In this document: in pieces, positions 15,278 through 23,929 of the stretch
Numbering within the stretch: the stretch's first letter is position 1
Layout: each line of letters starts with the position of its first letter
Source: Malaciobacter halophilus
Lineage (GTDB): Bacteria > Campylobacterota > Campylobacteria > Campylobacterales > Arcobacteraceae
Assembly: GCF_002837275.1 (NCBI RefSeq)
Contig: NZ_NXIF01000032.1
Location: forward strand, 1 to 64,000
Reading direction: 5' to 3'
Length of the DNA: 64,000 nucleotides
Translations under genes and position numbers: made by a program
The notes under the pieces: model-generated
The model's input: the letters and a program-made list of their open reading frames with translations, nothing else
The model's database searches: none
What the model was told of the DNA's origin: nothing

Positions 15278-16660
15278 TTAGTGTCCAATTCCTAATATTT
15301 GATATTGAACATACCAAACACTAATAGAAACGAAATATCCTAATACAATAGTCCAAGCGTATTTCATATGAGAACCAAAAGTATAAATACCATGTAGTTT
15401 ACCCATTACACCAACACCTGCTGCACTACCAAAAGAAATCATAGAACCACCAATACCTGCTGCTAAAGTAACAAGCATCCATTGGTCAAGTCCCATTTCA
15501 GGACTAGCTTTCAATACAGCAGACATAACAGGAATATTATCAACGATAGCTGATAAGAAACCAACACCAATATTTGATAAAGTAGGTCCTAATACTGCTG
15601 GATCATAAACTACAGCAGCTAACGCTAACCATCCTAAGAAATATAATCCACCAACAGCAGCTAAAATACCAAAGAAGAACATTAATGTATTATTCTCAAT
15701 TTTAGCAATCGAATGGAAAATATTAAAGTGGTCTTTACCATGCTTTCTTTTAAGACCATAAGAGTAAACTTTAAGTAAAGAAAGACCAAACATCATACCC
15801 CACATTGCAGGTAAATGTAATACTTGATGAGACATTACTGCACAGAAAATTGTAAAAATTCCAAGTCCCATAACTACTTTAGCACCATCAGCAAGTTCAG
15901 GTCTTTTCTCTTTTGTAGCATCAAAAACTGGAACTTCATTTGGAACAACTTTTGATAATAAAAATGCAGTTACTAAATACCCAATAATTGATGATGGGAA
16001 TAAAAATAAGAAGTCTGCAAATGTACCTTTTCCAGCAGTCCAAGCCATAAGTGTAGTAATATCACCAAAAGGAGACCAAGCACCACCTGCATTGGCTGCA
16101 ACTACAATGTTAATAGCACCAGGAACTAAGAAATCTCTTCTCTCTTTTTCAATAGTGATTAAAACTGTTGATAAAATAAGTGCTGTTGTTAAGTTATCTG
16201 CTATTGGTGATAAGAAAAATGCAATAAATCCTGTTGCCCAAAAAAGTCTTCTATATGTAAAGCCTTTTGAAATTAAGTTATATTTTAATCTATCAAATAC
16301 ATTCATATGAATTAATGACTCAATATAAGTCATCGCAACAAATAAGAAAAAGAAAATTTCAGCAATTTCTAAAATCAAATGTTGTGCTTGTGTATGAACT
16401 AAATTCATATCTAAGCCATTCATTGCATAATAAATAGCAATTAAAATAAAAATAAAAGTACCTATAAATAAAGCTGGTTTTGCCTTATCTATCTCATACT
16501 TTTCTTCTGCTGCAACAAAATAATATCCAACCACAAATATTATTAATGAAGCGAATCCAATCCATGTCATTGTTAAATCAGGAATCTCTGTTGTACTAGC
16601 TGTACTTGCACCAAATGCAAAAGCTGAACAAAGAATAAATGACAACATAATCTTTAACAT
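15278..16660 (-). CDS. nhaD: Na+/H+ antiporter, NhaD family
   Basis: 460 aa, with a cleavable-looking N terminus (residues 1-18) followed by about twelve hydrophobic segments. The ion-transporter superfamily signatures are SPIADNLTTALILSTVLI and a second copy, SAIVDNIPVMSAVL, which are the two inverted-repeat half-helices. AGGAWSPFGDITTLMAW is characteristic of NhaD. It exchanges cytoplasmic Na+ for protons at the inner membrane and supports sodium homeostasis, consistent with a saline habitat. It is monocistronic, with a strong terminator immediately downstream. Confidence 0.93.
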   Translation of the reverse strand: MLKIMLSFILCSAFAFGASTASTTEIPDLTMTWIGFASLIIFVVGYYFVAAEEKYEIDKAKPALFIGTFIFILIAIYYAMNGLDMNLVHTQAQHLILEIAEIFFFLFVAMTYIESLIHMNVFDRLKYNLISKGFTYRRLFWATGFIAFFLSPIADNLTTALILSTVLITIEKERRDFLVPGAINIVVAANAGGAWSPFGDITTLMAWTAGKGTFADFLFLFPSSIIGYLVTAFLLSKVVPNEVPVFDATKEKRPELADGAKVVMGLGIFTIFCAVMSHQVLHLPAMWGMMFGLSLLKVYSYGLKRKHGKDHFNIFHSIAKIENNTLMFFFGILAAVGGLYFLGWLALAAVVYDPAVLGPTLSNIGVGFLSAIVDNIPVMSAVLKASPEMGLDQWMLVTLAAGIGGSMISFGSAAGVGVMGKLHGIYTFGSHMKYAWTIVLGYFVSISVWYVQYQILGIGH

Positions 16661-16756
16661 TAATTCTCCTTGATTTCTTTACTATCTATTTTTTGATAGT
16701 TATAAAATAAATTTTGCCGTAAAAAGGCTTAAAAATAACTACTTATTTAATAAAAT

Positions 16757-16783
16757 TTTAAGGTATATAAGAAAACCCTTAAA
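16757..16783 (-). terminator. Probable nadB terminator
   Basis: A 7-bp stem TTTAAGG (16757-16763) with CCTTAAA (16777-16783), followed on the minus strand by ATTTTATT, just after the nadB stop. Confidence 0.5.
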
Positions 16784-16805
16784 CTATATTTAATAAAAGT
16801 TACTT

Positions 16806-18263
16806 TTAAGCGTCCTTATCTAAAAAGTGTGCCCCTAAAGACTCTTTTCTATTTATTGCTGCTTTTAAAATAGCTTGTGCTGTAAGAAGTCTTAATCTTA
16901 ATAATCTTCCTACATCTTGTTGTAAAAAGTTTTCAACTTCATTTAATGCATACTGTAAGTTGGCTGTTTTTCTTACAATTGCAGCATTATTCCACATAAG
17001 CCTTCTTAGTGAATTTTTAATATCTTTATCAATTTGCTTATTTCTAACATATGATTTTATCTTATTTTTATAATTTTCATGTGATATTTTGAAGCAATTT
17101 TTTAAACTATGTTCAACAGCAAGTTTAGAAAAAACAACACCTTCTAATAAAGAGTTTGAAGCAAGCCTATTTGCTCCATGAATTCCAGTACAAGCTGCTT
17201 CACCAACAGCATAAAGATTCTTCATGCCATCAACTACACCATTTGTATTAGTAGGAATTCCACCCATAGTATAATGAAATGCAGGTGAGATAGGAACTCT
17301 TTCAAAAGGTAATTCAAAACCTAAATCTTTTAAATTTGAATAAATATTAGGAAACCTTTTTTTAAAAAACTCTTTCTCAAAGTTTTCAAATGATAAGAAT
17401 ACTCTTTTTTTATTTTTTTTTGCATAATCAAATATAGCACGACTAACAACATCTCTTGGTGCTAATTCACCATCTTTATGATAATCAAAAACAAATCTTT
17501 TACCATCTTCATCTACTATATGTGCACCCTCTCCTCTTAAAGCTTCACTTAAAAGTGGCTTTCTAGCAAAATGTGTACCTTTTACTACTGTTGGGTGAAA
17601 CTGTATCATTTCCATATCTTTTAACTCTATGCCTTTTTCTATACATATACCTTGAACTTCCCCTGCAATTGTTGTAGAGTTTGTATGGTATCTATATAAA
17701 GAACCAACACCACCACTTGCAATGATAGTATTGTGAGCATATACTGTTTTTTCTTCTTTTTCATTTATAAAAAATTGTGCACCATAACATACACCATCTT
17801 CTATAAGTAAATCAGAAACAACAGCTTCAGTAAGCATTTCATGCTTAAACTGCTCAATTAAAAACATATGAATCATTCTTCCAGTAGCATCTCCATCTGC
17901 ATGCAAAATTCTACTTCTAGAGTGAGCTGCTTCTTTTGTAAAAGCCAACTGCCCTTTAGAATTTAAGTCAAACTTCAATCCTGCATTAATCAAATCATGT
18001 ATTGCACTCAATGAGTTTTTACTAAGAATTTCAACAGCACTTTTAATATTATGATTAACACCTGCTGTTAAAGTATCTTGAATATGAAGAGGAATATCAT
18101 TGTCATCAACTGCTGTTGCTATTCCGCCTTGAGCCCAAAAAGTATTACACTCCCAAGGGGATTTTTTACAAATAAGTAATACTTTTTTATCTTTGGGAAT
18201 TAATCTTGCAGCATTTAAGCCAGCAACACCTGAACCAATTATCAAATAGTCATATATTTTCAT
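16806..18263 (-). CDS. nadB: L-aspartate oxidase
   Basis: 485 aa. The FAD Rossmann motif GSGVAGLNAA is at the N terminus, and the succinate dehydrogenase/fumarate reductase-like active site follows in SEALRGEGAHIVDEDGKRF and APRDVVSRAIF. It oxidises L-aspartate to iminoaspartate, the first step of de novo NAD synthesis, using O2 or fumarate. nadA and nadC are not in this window. The start ATG overlaps the stop of the preceding small lipoprotein gene (TAATG), so the two are probably translationally coupled. Confidence 0.95.
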   Translation of the reverse strand: MKIYDYLIIGSGVAGLNAARLIPKDKKVLLICKKSPWECNTFWAQGGIATAVDDNDIPLHIQDTLTAGVNHNIKSAVEILSKNSLSAIHDLINAGLKFDLNSKGQLAFTKEAAHSRSRILHADGDATGRMIHMFLIEQFKHEMLTEAVVSDLLIEDGVCYGAQFFINEKEEKTVYAHNTIIASGGVGSLYRYHTNSTTIAGEVQGICIEKGIELKDMEMIQFHPTVVKGTHFARKPLLSEALRGEGAHIVDEDGKRFVFDYHKDGELAPRDVVSRAIFDYAKKNKKRVFLSFENFEKEFFKKRFPNIYSNLKDLGFELPFERVPISPAFHYTMGGIPTNTNGVVDGMKNLYAVGEAACTGIHGANRLASNSLLEGVVFSKLAVEHSLKNCFKISHENYKNKIKSYVRNKQIDKDIKNSLRRLMWNNAAIVRKTANLQYALNEVENFLQQDVGRLLRLRLLTAQAILKAAINRKESLGAHFLDKDA

Positions 18264-18388
18264 TATTTATTAGCTTCTTTTTTACTATCAACATAAACTG
18301 GACTAGCTTTATAGCCACATCCATTTAAAGCTAATAGAAAACCTGCTATAATGATAATATGAAAAAAGTTTCTACAATTCTTAATCAT
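18263..18388 (-). CDS. Very small lipoprotein (LptM/YifL-like)
   Basis: A 41-codon frame: MIKNCRNFFHIIIIAGFLLA, then LNGCGYKASPVYVDSKKEANK. The hydrophobic segment ends in a lipobox (LNGC, Cys24) followed by GYK, the start of the mature region in YifL/LptM-like lipoproteins, which assist assembly of the LPS translocon LptDE. The stop overlaps the nadB start by one base. The start overlaps the 5' end of the divergent DciA-like gene by 30 bp, which is unusual, so the exact start is open. An AGGA lies about 11 nt upstream of the ATG. Confidence 0.6.
   Translation of the reverse strand: MIKNCRNFFHIIIIAGFLLALNGCGYKASPVYVDSKKEANK
18347..18352 (+). promoter_or_regulatory. Extended -10 element next to the DciA-like start
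   Basis: TGCTATAAT (18344-18352) is a perfect extended -10. Its end lies 6 bp before the ATG at 18359, so transcription would start at or next to the start codon. Confidence 0.5.
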
Positions 18389-18775
18389 CTTAAACAAAAT
18401 CCTGAATTCAGGAAAATCAATACAAATGAAGCAATTCAAAGGCTAATAAATGTATTACCTATGAAACTAAAAAAAGGTATAAAGTTTGGTTATGTTAAAA
18501 ACGATACTTTATACTTTGTATTAACTCATCCTGTTTATAAAATGGAGTTTGAGTATAACAAAGCTTTAATAAATTCACTATTAAGTAGTGCGCATATGAC
18601 CAGTATAAAAGATGTAAAATTTTTTGTAACAAATAAAAGAGAAAAAAAACAAGAAGAGATTATTTTTTATGAAAAGTATGATGAACGGTCTTATGGAATC
18701 TTTAAAAATAGCCTAAAAGACCCTAAACTTCATAAAATATTTGAAGAGATTAGAGAGATTATAAAAAGCTCTTAA
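18359..18775 (+). CDS. DUF721/DciA-like protein
   Basis: A 138-aa protein beginning MKKVSTILNHLKQNPEF, with a central GIKFGYVKNDTLYFVLTHPVYKMEF. This strand-rich segment is the DUF721 core found in DciA, the replicative helicase loader/operator of many bacteria. In Campylobacterota the equivalent proteins are short and diverged, so the replication role is by homology only. There is no Shine-Dalgarno before the ATG, and a perfect extended -10 ends 6 bp upstream. Its 3' end overlaps that of the YgjP-like gene by 17 bp. Confidence 0.6.
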   Translation: MKKVSTILNHLKQNPEFRKINTNEAIQRLINVLPMKLKKGIKFGYVKNDTLYFVLTHPVYKMEFEYNKALINSLLSSAHMTSIKDVKFFVTNKREKKQEEIIFYEKYDERSYGIFKNSLKDPKLHKIFEEIREIIKSS

Positions 18776-19346
18776 GTAGCTCTTCTCTCTTTTTATAATC
18801 ACTACAATATAGTTTTACTAAATCCCAAAATTTTTTTGAATGATTTTTATGTTTTATATGAGATAATTCATGTATTACAATATACTCAATTACTTCAAGG
18901 GGAAACTTAACTAATAATATATTGAAATTTAAGCCATTTTTATAGTTACATGAGCCCCAAGTTCTTTTATTTTTTCTATATTTTATTGAACTTGGATAAA
19001 GTTTCATCTGTTTTGAATATTTATCTACAAACATAGGAATTATTCTTTTTGCCTCTTTTTTATAAAAGCTATCTAAATCTCTACAATCTAAGTTTTTATA
19101 TTTTACCCCAAGATAATAAAACTCATCTTCTTTTAATCTATTTTGACTCATTTTTTTGATATTTTTTTCTATCCAAGAGAACTTTTGTTCCACAAGTTTT
19201 TTTGCATCATCTAATGTAAAATATCTATTTGCCCTAATTTGTAACACTTCACTACTTAAAATACGTAAATAGCAGTGTTTTATCTTCGCTTTTTTTTCTA
19301 ATTTGACTGTAATAAACTTATTGTTTACTTTAATTTTAAATTCCAA
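18759..19346 (-). CDS. YgjP-like zinc metallopeptidase (DUF45/M48 relative)
   Basis: 195 aa. The zinc motif is in YIVIHELSHIKHKNHSKKFW, where HELSH supplies two His and the Glu, and the His of NHSKKFW is the third ligand. The KRTWGSCNYKNGLNFN segment is also conserved in YgjP. YgjP-like proteins are associated with type I restriction regions in some genomes and occur alone in others; their substrate is unknown. There is no signal peptide, so it is cytoplasmic. It is convergent with the DciA-like gene. Confidence 0.85.
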   Translation of the reverse strand: MEFKIKVNNKFITVKLEKKAKIKHCYLRILSSEVLQIRANRYFTLDDAKKLVEQKFSWIEKNIKKMSQNRLKEDEFYYLGVKYKNLDCRDLDSFYKKEAKRIIPMFVDKYSKQMKLYPSSIKYRKNKRTWGSCNYKNGLNFNILLVKFPLEVIEYIVIHELSHIKHKNHSKKFWDLVKLYCSDYKKREELLKSFL

Positions 19347-19395
19347 ACGCTTCCTTAAGTTACTTTTAGATACAATATCTTCATTATATTACCCG

Positions 19396-19401
19396 TATAA
19401 T
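19396..19401 (+). promoter_or_regulatory. -10 element for the aminotransferase gene
   Basis: TATAAT at 19396-19401 lies 38 bp before the ATG at 19439. An AAGAGGA ribosome site follows. Confidence 0.5.
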
Positions 19402-19438
19402 ATTAACATAATGAAAATTATTAAGAGGAAAAAAGCTA

Positions 19439-20608
19439 ATGAAAATTGCCCAGAGAATGGAGAACTTATCTCCGTCGGTTACAATGGCTATTACTGCTTT
19501 AGGGAGAGAACTCAAAGCACAAGGTAGAGACATTTTAAGTTTTAGTGCAGGTGAACCTGATTTTGACACACCAGATGTTATCAAAAATGCAGCTATAAAA
19601 GCGATTAAGGATGGTCACACGAAATATACTGCTGTTGAAGGTATCACTGAAACAAAACAAGCAATAATTAATAAGCTAAAAAGAGATCATGGACTTGAAT
19701 ATAGTTTAGAGCACATAGTTATTAGTAATGGAGCAAAGCATTCACTATTTAATCTTTTTCAAATTCTGTTAGATAAAGGTGATGAAGTAATTATTCCTGC
19801 TCCTTATTGGGTAACATACCCAGAGCAAGTTAAATTCTCTGATGGTGTTCCAGTATTTATAGAAACAGATGATTCTTCTAAGTTTAAAATTACTGCTACA
19901 CAATTAAAAGAGGCTATCACACCTAAAACTAAAGCATTAGTTTTAAATATGCCAGCAAATCCAACAGGTGCTGTTTACTCTAAAAAAGAGTTAGAAGAGA
20001 TTGGAAAAGTACTTGAAGGAACTGATATATTAGTTTTATCAGATGAGATGTATGAGAAGATTATTTATGATGGTGGGAACTTTACTGCTGCTGCACAAAT
20101 TAGTCAAGATATGTTTGAAAGAACAATCACTATAAATGGACTAAGTAAAGCAGTGGCTATGACTGGATGGAGATTTGGATATATTGCAACTCCAAAAATT
20201 GAGATTGTTAAAACAATGATAAAACTTCAAGGTCAAGTAACATCAAACGTAAATAGTGTAACTCAATACGCAGCAATTCCTGCACTTGAAGGAGAAGCTG
20301 ATGAAAATATTGAAGCTATGAGAAAAGAGTTTGAAAAAAGAAGAGATATTGCGGTAAAAGCATTTAACTCAATTAAAGGCGTATCATGTATTGCACCAAA
20401 AGGTGCATTTTATCTATTTGTAAACATTAAAGAGGTTACAAATAACTCAATTAAATTTTGCGAACAACTTCTTGAAGAAGAAGGAGTTGCAGTTGTTCCT
20501 GGCCTTGCTTTTGGAACAGAAGGTTATTTTAGATTCTCTTTTGCTACTGACTTAGAAAGTATAGAAAAAGGTATCCAAAGAATCAAAAACTTTATAGAAA
20601 AAAAGTAA
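19439..20608 (+). CDS. aspC: Pyridoxal-phosphate aspartate aminotransferase (class I)
   Basis: 389 aa, fold type I. The PLP lysine is in NGLSKAVAMTGWRFGY, the aspartate that contacts the pyridine ring is in LSDEMYEKIIYDG, and the carboxylate-binding Arg is in GYFRFSFA. It is closest to the AAT subgroup Ib typified by Thermus AspC, which transfers amino groups between aspartate and 2-oxoglutarate and may also act on prephenate. It is followed at once (1 bp) by the CDF transporter and then the rhodanese gene, so the three form an operon. Confidence 0.88.
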   Translation: MKIAQRMENLSPSVTMAITALGRELKAQGRDILSFSAGEPDFDTPDVIKNAAIKAIKDGHTKYTAVEGITETKQAIINKLKRDHGLEYSLEHIVISNGAKHSLFNLFQILLDKGDEVIIPAPYWVTYPEQVKFSDGVPVFIETDDSSKFKITATQLKEAITPKTKALVLNMPANPTGAVYSKKELEEIGKVLEGTDILVLSDEMYEKIIYDGGNFTAAAQISQDMFERTITINGLSKAVAMTGWRFGYIATPKIEIVKTMIKLQGQVTSNVNSVTQYAAIPALEGEADENIEAMRKEFEKRRDIAVKAFNSIKGVSCIAPKGAFYLFVNIKEVTNNSIKFCEQLLEEEGVAVVPGLAFGTEGYFRFSFATDLESIEKGIQRIKNFIEKK

Positions 20609-20609
20609 T

Positions 20610-21494
20610 ATGACACTTCAAAAAAAAGCTACGCTTATATCTTCAAGCGTAGCTGCACTTCTAACTTTAATCAAACTTATTATTGGTATTGCAAGTGGTT
20701 CAGTTGCTGTTTTAGCTTCAGCTGTTGATTCTGTTTTAGATATGTTTGTATCTATTTTCAACTATTTTGCTATTTCAAATGCTGAGAAACCAGCAGATAA
20801 AACTTTTAATTATGGAAGAGGGAAAATCGAAGCATTAGCTTCTGTTATTGAAGGTACTATTATTACTTTTTCAGGTCTTTTCTTACTATATCAAGCAGTA
20901 AAAAAAGCATACACAAATGAAAGTTCACAATATTTAGATATATCACTAACTGTTATGGTTATTTCATTAATTATTACAATCTCTTTGGTTTTATATCTAA
21001 ATTTTGTTGCAAAAAAAACAAATAATATGGTAATAAAAGCTGATGCTTTACACTATAAAACAGATGTTTATACAAATATTGCAGTTTTAATTTCACTTAT
21101 TTTAGTAAACTTAACAAACTATGAGATAATAGATGCTATTGTAGGTGGTTGTATTGCAATATTTATCATATATTCTGCATTTGAACTAATTAAAGATGGT
21201 GTTTTAGTACTTTTAGATAGAGCAGTTGATGATGAGATTGTAAAAGGTATTGAAAATATTATAAGAACAAACCAAAGAGTAAATACATACCATCTACTCA
21301 AGACAAGAGAAGCAGGAAATCAAACTTTTGTAGATGTTCATTTAGTTTTTGATTGTTTAATCACGTTAATGGATGCCCATAGAACATCAGATAAAATTGA
21401 AGAGCAAATAAAAAATTTAGATAAAAAAAGAGACTGGGTAATAACAATTCATATGGACCCATATGATGATTCTATAATAAATGAGGAGAAATAA
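20610..21494 (+). CDS. Cation diffusion facilitator transporter (FieF-like)
   Basis: A 294-aa CDF protein with six hydrophobic helices. The metal site is in helix 2 (SAVDSVLDMFVSIFNYFAI) and helix 5 (ADALHYKTDVYTN, the HX3D pair), followed by a C-terminal cytoplasmic ferredoxin-like domain. It exports divalent metals such as Zn2+, Fe2+ or Mn2+ in exchange for protons. The first site has DX3D (Asp instead of His at the first position), as in iron/zinc exporters of the FieF type. It starts 1 bp after the aminotransferase stop. Confidence 0.88.
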   Translation: MTLQKKATLISSSVAALLTLIKLIIGIASGSVAVLASAVDSVLDMFVSIFNYFAISNAEKPADKTFNYGRGKIEALASVIEGTIITFSGLFLLYQAVKKAYTNESSQYLDISLTVMVISLIITISLVLYLNFVAKKTNNMVIKADALHYKTDVYTNIAVLISLILVNLTNYEIIDAIVGGCIAIFIIYSAFELIKDGVLVLLDRAVDDEIVKGIENIIRTNQRVNTYHLLKTREAGNQTFVDVHLVFDCLITLMDAHRTSDKIEEQIKNLDKKRDWVITIHMDPYDDSIINEEK

Positions 21495-21923
21495 TTGAAA
21501 AAGTTTTTACTTTTTTTGCTACTATTTATAACAAATATCTTTGCAGTTGATTTTGCAAATGATACACTTTATAAAGCAGATATAAACTCAAAAACCGCAT
21601 ATGAAATGCAAAAAAATAAAGCAATATTAATTGACGTAAGAACAAAAGCTGAATTTAAACAATCACACCCTAAAGGTGCTATAAATATCCCTATATTTTT
21701 TGCTCAAAATAATCAAAGGGTATTTAACAAAAAATTTGTATATGATGTATATAATAAAGTAAATCAAAATCAATCAAAAAAAATCATATTAATTTGTAGA
21801 AGTGGTTCTAGAACTAAATTAGCTTCAAACTTATTGGCTCACAATGGTTTTACAGATGTATATAATATCAAGAATGGTTTTGCTTATGACTGGAGTAAAA
21901 CAAACCTTCCAATAGAAAAATAG
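21495..21923 (+). CDS. Periplasmic rhodanese-like protein
   Basis: 142 aa. Signal peptide (residues 1-17, ending IFA) followed by one rhodanese domain: ILIDVRTKAEF, GAINIPI, and the active-site loop CRSGSR with Cys101 as the sulfur-carrying nucleophile. It should transfer sulfane sulfur in the periplasm, with the acceptor unknown. The start is TTG at 21495, 5 nt after GAGGAGAA at the end of the CDF gene, so it is the last gene of the operon. Confidence 0.87.
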   Translation: MKKFLLFLLLFITNIFAVDFANDTLYKADINSKTAYEMQKNKAILIDVRTKAEFKQSHPKGAINIPIFFAQNNQRVFNKKFVYDVYNKVNQNQSKKIILICRSGSRTKLASNLLAHNGFTDVYNIKNGFAYDWSKTNLPIEK

Positions 21924-21962
21924 TTAAAAACTTTATAAATAAATTAAGAATATTTTCTATAT

Positions 21963-22006
21963 TATTATGGATAATTTTTATCCTTTAAAAATAATTATCC
22001 ATAATA
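21963..22006 (+). promoter_or_regulatory. 14-bp palindrome in the leader of a chemoreceptor gene
   Basis: TATTATGGATAATT (21963-21976) and AATTATCCATAATA (21993-22006) are perfect inverted copies. The right arm abuts the CAGGAG ribosome site of the chemoreceptor gene, so the dyad is either an operator or a translational hairpin. It could also end the rhodanese operon. Confidence 0.5.
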
Positions 22007-22018
22007 CAGGAGCTATTT

Positions 22019-23890
22019 ATGCTAAAAAATTTAACAATTTCCAAAAAACTATATTCAGGTTTTGCATTTATGCTTTTAATAATTATACTAATCTCTACAA
22101 TTGGTATAATAAAAGTAAACTTTATTGATAAAACTTTAAATGAAGTTGTAGAAATAAATTCAGTAAAACAAAGATATGCAATCAATTTTAGAGGTAGTGT
22201 TCATGATAGAGCAATTGCAATAAGAGATTTAGTATTATCAAAAGATAATCAAGATTTATTATTTAAAAACTCGTTAAACGATATAAGAAGATTAGAAAGT
22301 TTTTATATAAAATCTGCAAAACCACTTAACAAAATATTTGAAGAGGGATTAAATGTCGATGAAGAAGAAAAAATTATTTTATCAAAAATAAAACAGATTG
22401 AAAAAAAAACTCTTCCTTTAATAAACAAGATTATCAATTTAAAACAAAATGGAGAAGATATTCAAGCAAAAGAACTTTTGATTAATGAAGCAAAAGACAA
22501 TATTACATATTGGTTGAAAGTTATAAATGAGTTTATTGATTATCAAGAACAAAAAAATCAAATTGCAACACCAAAAGCAAGAGAGGTTGCAAGTGAATTT
22601 GCTTATACTATGATTACTTTTTTAAGTATTGCTTTAATTTTAGGAGTTTTAATTGCTTACTTTATTTCAAATCAACTTATCAAATCAGTACAAAAAGTAC
22701 AAAATGGTTTAGAAAACTTTTTTAGTTTTATTAATAAACAAACATTTTCTGCAAATATCATAGATTTAGATTCAAAAGATGAATTAGGTCAAATGGCAAA
22801 AATAATTAATCAAAATATAATTACAACAGAAAAGAATATAAAACAAGATGAAGCCTTTGTTAAAGATATTGCAAGATTTGCAAAACAAATAGGAGAAGGT
22901 AATCTTTGTGCCAAAATTCAAGTAAATAGTACAACTGACTCATTACAAGAATTAAAACAGATATTAACAAAAATGCAAAGCGAATTGGAACTAAATATTG
23001 CTAAAGATATTCCTTTACTATTAAAAGTATTGGAAAGTTATAAAAACCATGATTTTACAGTAAGATTTCCTAATGCAAAAGAAAAAGTATCCCTTGCAAT
23101 TAATGAACTAGGAGAAGTTATCTCTAATTTATTAAAACAATCTCTTGAAGTTGGTAAAACATTAGATGAGTCATCTTCTTTACTAATTAATAATGTAAAT
23201 GAATTAAATATTAGTTCAAGTGAAGCAGCAGCGTCATTAGAACAAACATCAGCATCTCTTGAACAAATTACACAAAGTGTGAAAAGTAATTCAAGCAATG
23301 TAGAAGAGATGTCAAAACTTTCAATTGAAGTTGATTCTTCTGCAAAACAAGGGCAAGCATATGCCAAAAATACATCATTATCTATGACAGAGATAGAAGA
23401 ACAAGTTTCAGCTATAAATGAAGCAATTACAGTAATAGACCAAATAGCATTTCAAACAAATATTCTTTCACTTAATGCAGCAGTTGAAGCAGCAACAGCT
23501 GGAGAATCAGGAAAAGGCTTTGCTGTTGTTGCACAAGAAGTAAGAAACCTTGCAAATAGAAGTGCACAAGCAGCCAAAGAGATAAAAGATATTGTAGAAG
23601 CTGCTACAAATAAAGCTACATTAGGAAAACAAACAAGTGATAAGATGATTGAAGGATATGAAAAACTATTAGAAAGTATTGAAAAAACTACTACTACAAT
23701 AAAAGAGATTGCTGTTTCTTCACAAGAACAAGAAAATAGTATTTCACAAATAAATGATGCAATTAATCTTTTAGATAAGCAAACTCAAAAAAATGCTTCA
23801 ATTGCAGCACAAACAAAAGAGATTGCTTTAAAAAATGACTCGATTTCAAAAGAGATTGTTTTAAATTTAGAAGATAAAAAGTTTAATTAG
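22019..23890 (+). CDS. Methyl-accepting chemotaxis protein (4HB-type sensor)
   Basis: 623 aa. TM1 at about residues 13-30, then a helical periplasmic domain (four-helix-bundle type, [14 protein letters not shown]), TM2 at about 192-215, a HAMP-like region with a second long linker, and the conserved signalling tip [20 protein letters not shown] followed by [18 protein letters not shown]. It senses a periplasmic ligand and controls CheA. There is no C-terminal CheR/CheB pentapeptide. It is separated from the next chemoreceptor by a shared terminator. Confidence 0.92.
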   Translation: MLKNLTISKKLYSGFAFMLLIIILISTIGIIKVNFIDKTLNEVVEINSVKQRYAINFRGSVHDRAIAIRDLVLSKDNQDLLFKNSLNDIRRLESFYIKSAKPLNKIFEEGLNVDEEEKIILSKIKQIEKKTLPLINKIINLKQNGEDIQAKELLINEAKDNITYWLKVINEFIDYQEQKNQIATPKAREVASEFAYTMITFLSIALILGVLIAYFISNQLIKSVQKVQNGLENFFSFINKQTFSANIIDLDSKDELGQMAKIINQNIITTEKNIKQDEAFVKDIARFAKQIGEGNLCAKIQVNSTTDSLQELKQILTKMQSELELNIAKDIPLLLKVLESYKNHDFTVRFPNAKEKVSLAINELGEVISNLLKQSLEVGKTLDESSSLLINNVNELNISSSEAAASLEQTSASLEQITQSVKSNSSNVEEMSKLSIEVDSSAKQGQAYAKNTSLSMTEIEEQVSAINEAITVIDQIAFQTNILSLNAAVEAATAGESGKGFAVVAQEVRNLANRSAQAAKEIKDIVEAATNKATLGKQTSDKMIEGYEKLLESIEKTTTTIKEIAVSSQEQENSISQINDAINLLDKQTQKNASIAAQTKEIALKNDSISKEIVLNLEDKKFN

Positions 23891-23892
23891 TA

Positions 23893-23924
23893 TATTAGAT
23901 AAAGAGATTCTTCTTTATCTAATA
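23893..23924. terminator. Bidirectional terminator between two chemoreceptor genes
   Basis: A perfect 13-bp inverted repeat (23893-23905 and 23912-23924, 6-nt loop GATTCT) in a 39-bp convergent gap. Confidence 0.8.
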
Positions 23925-23929
23925 TTGTT

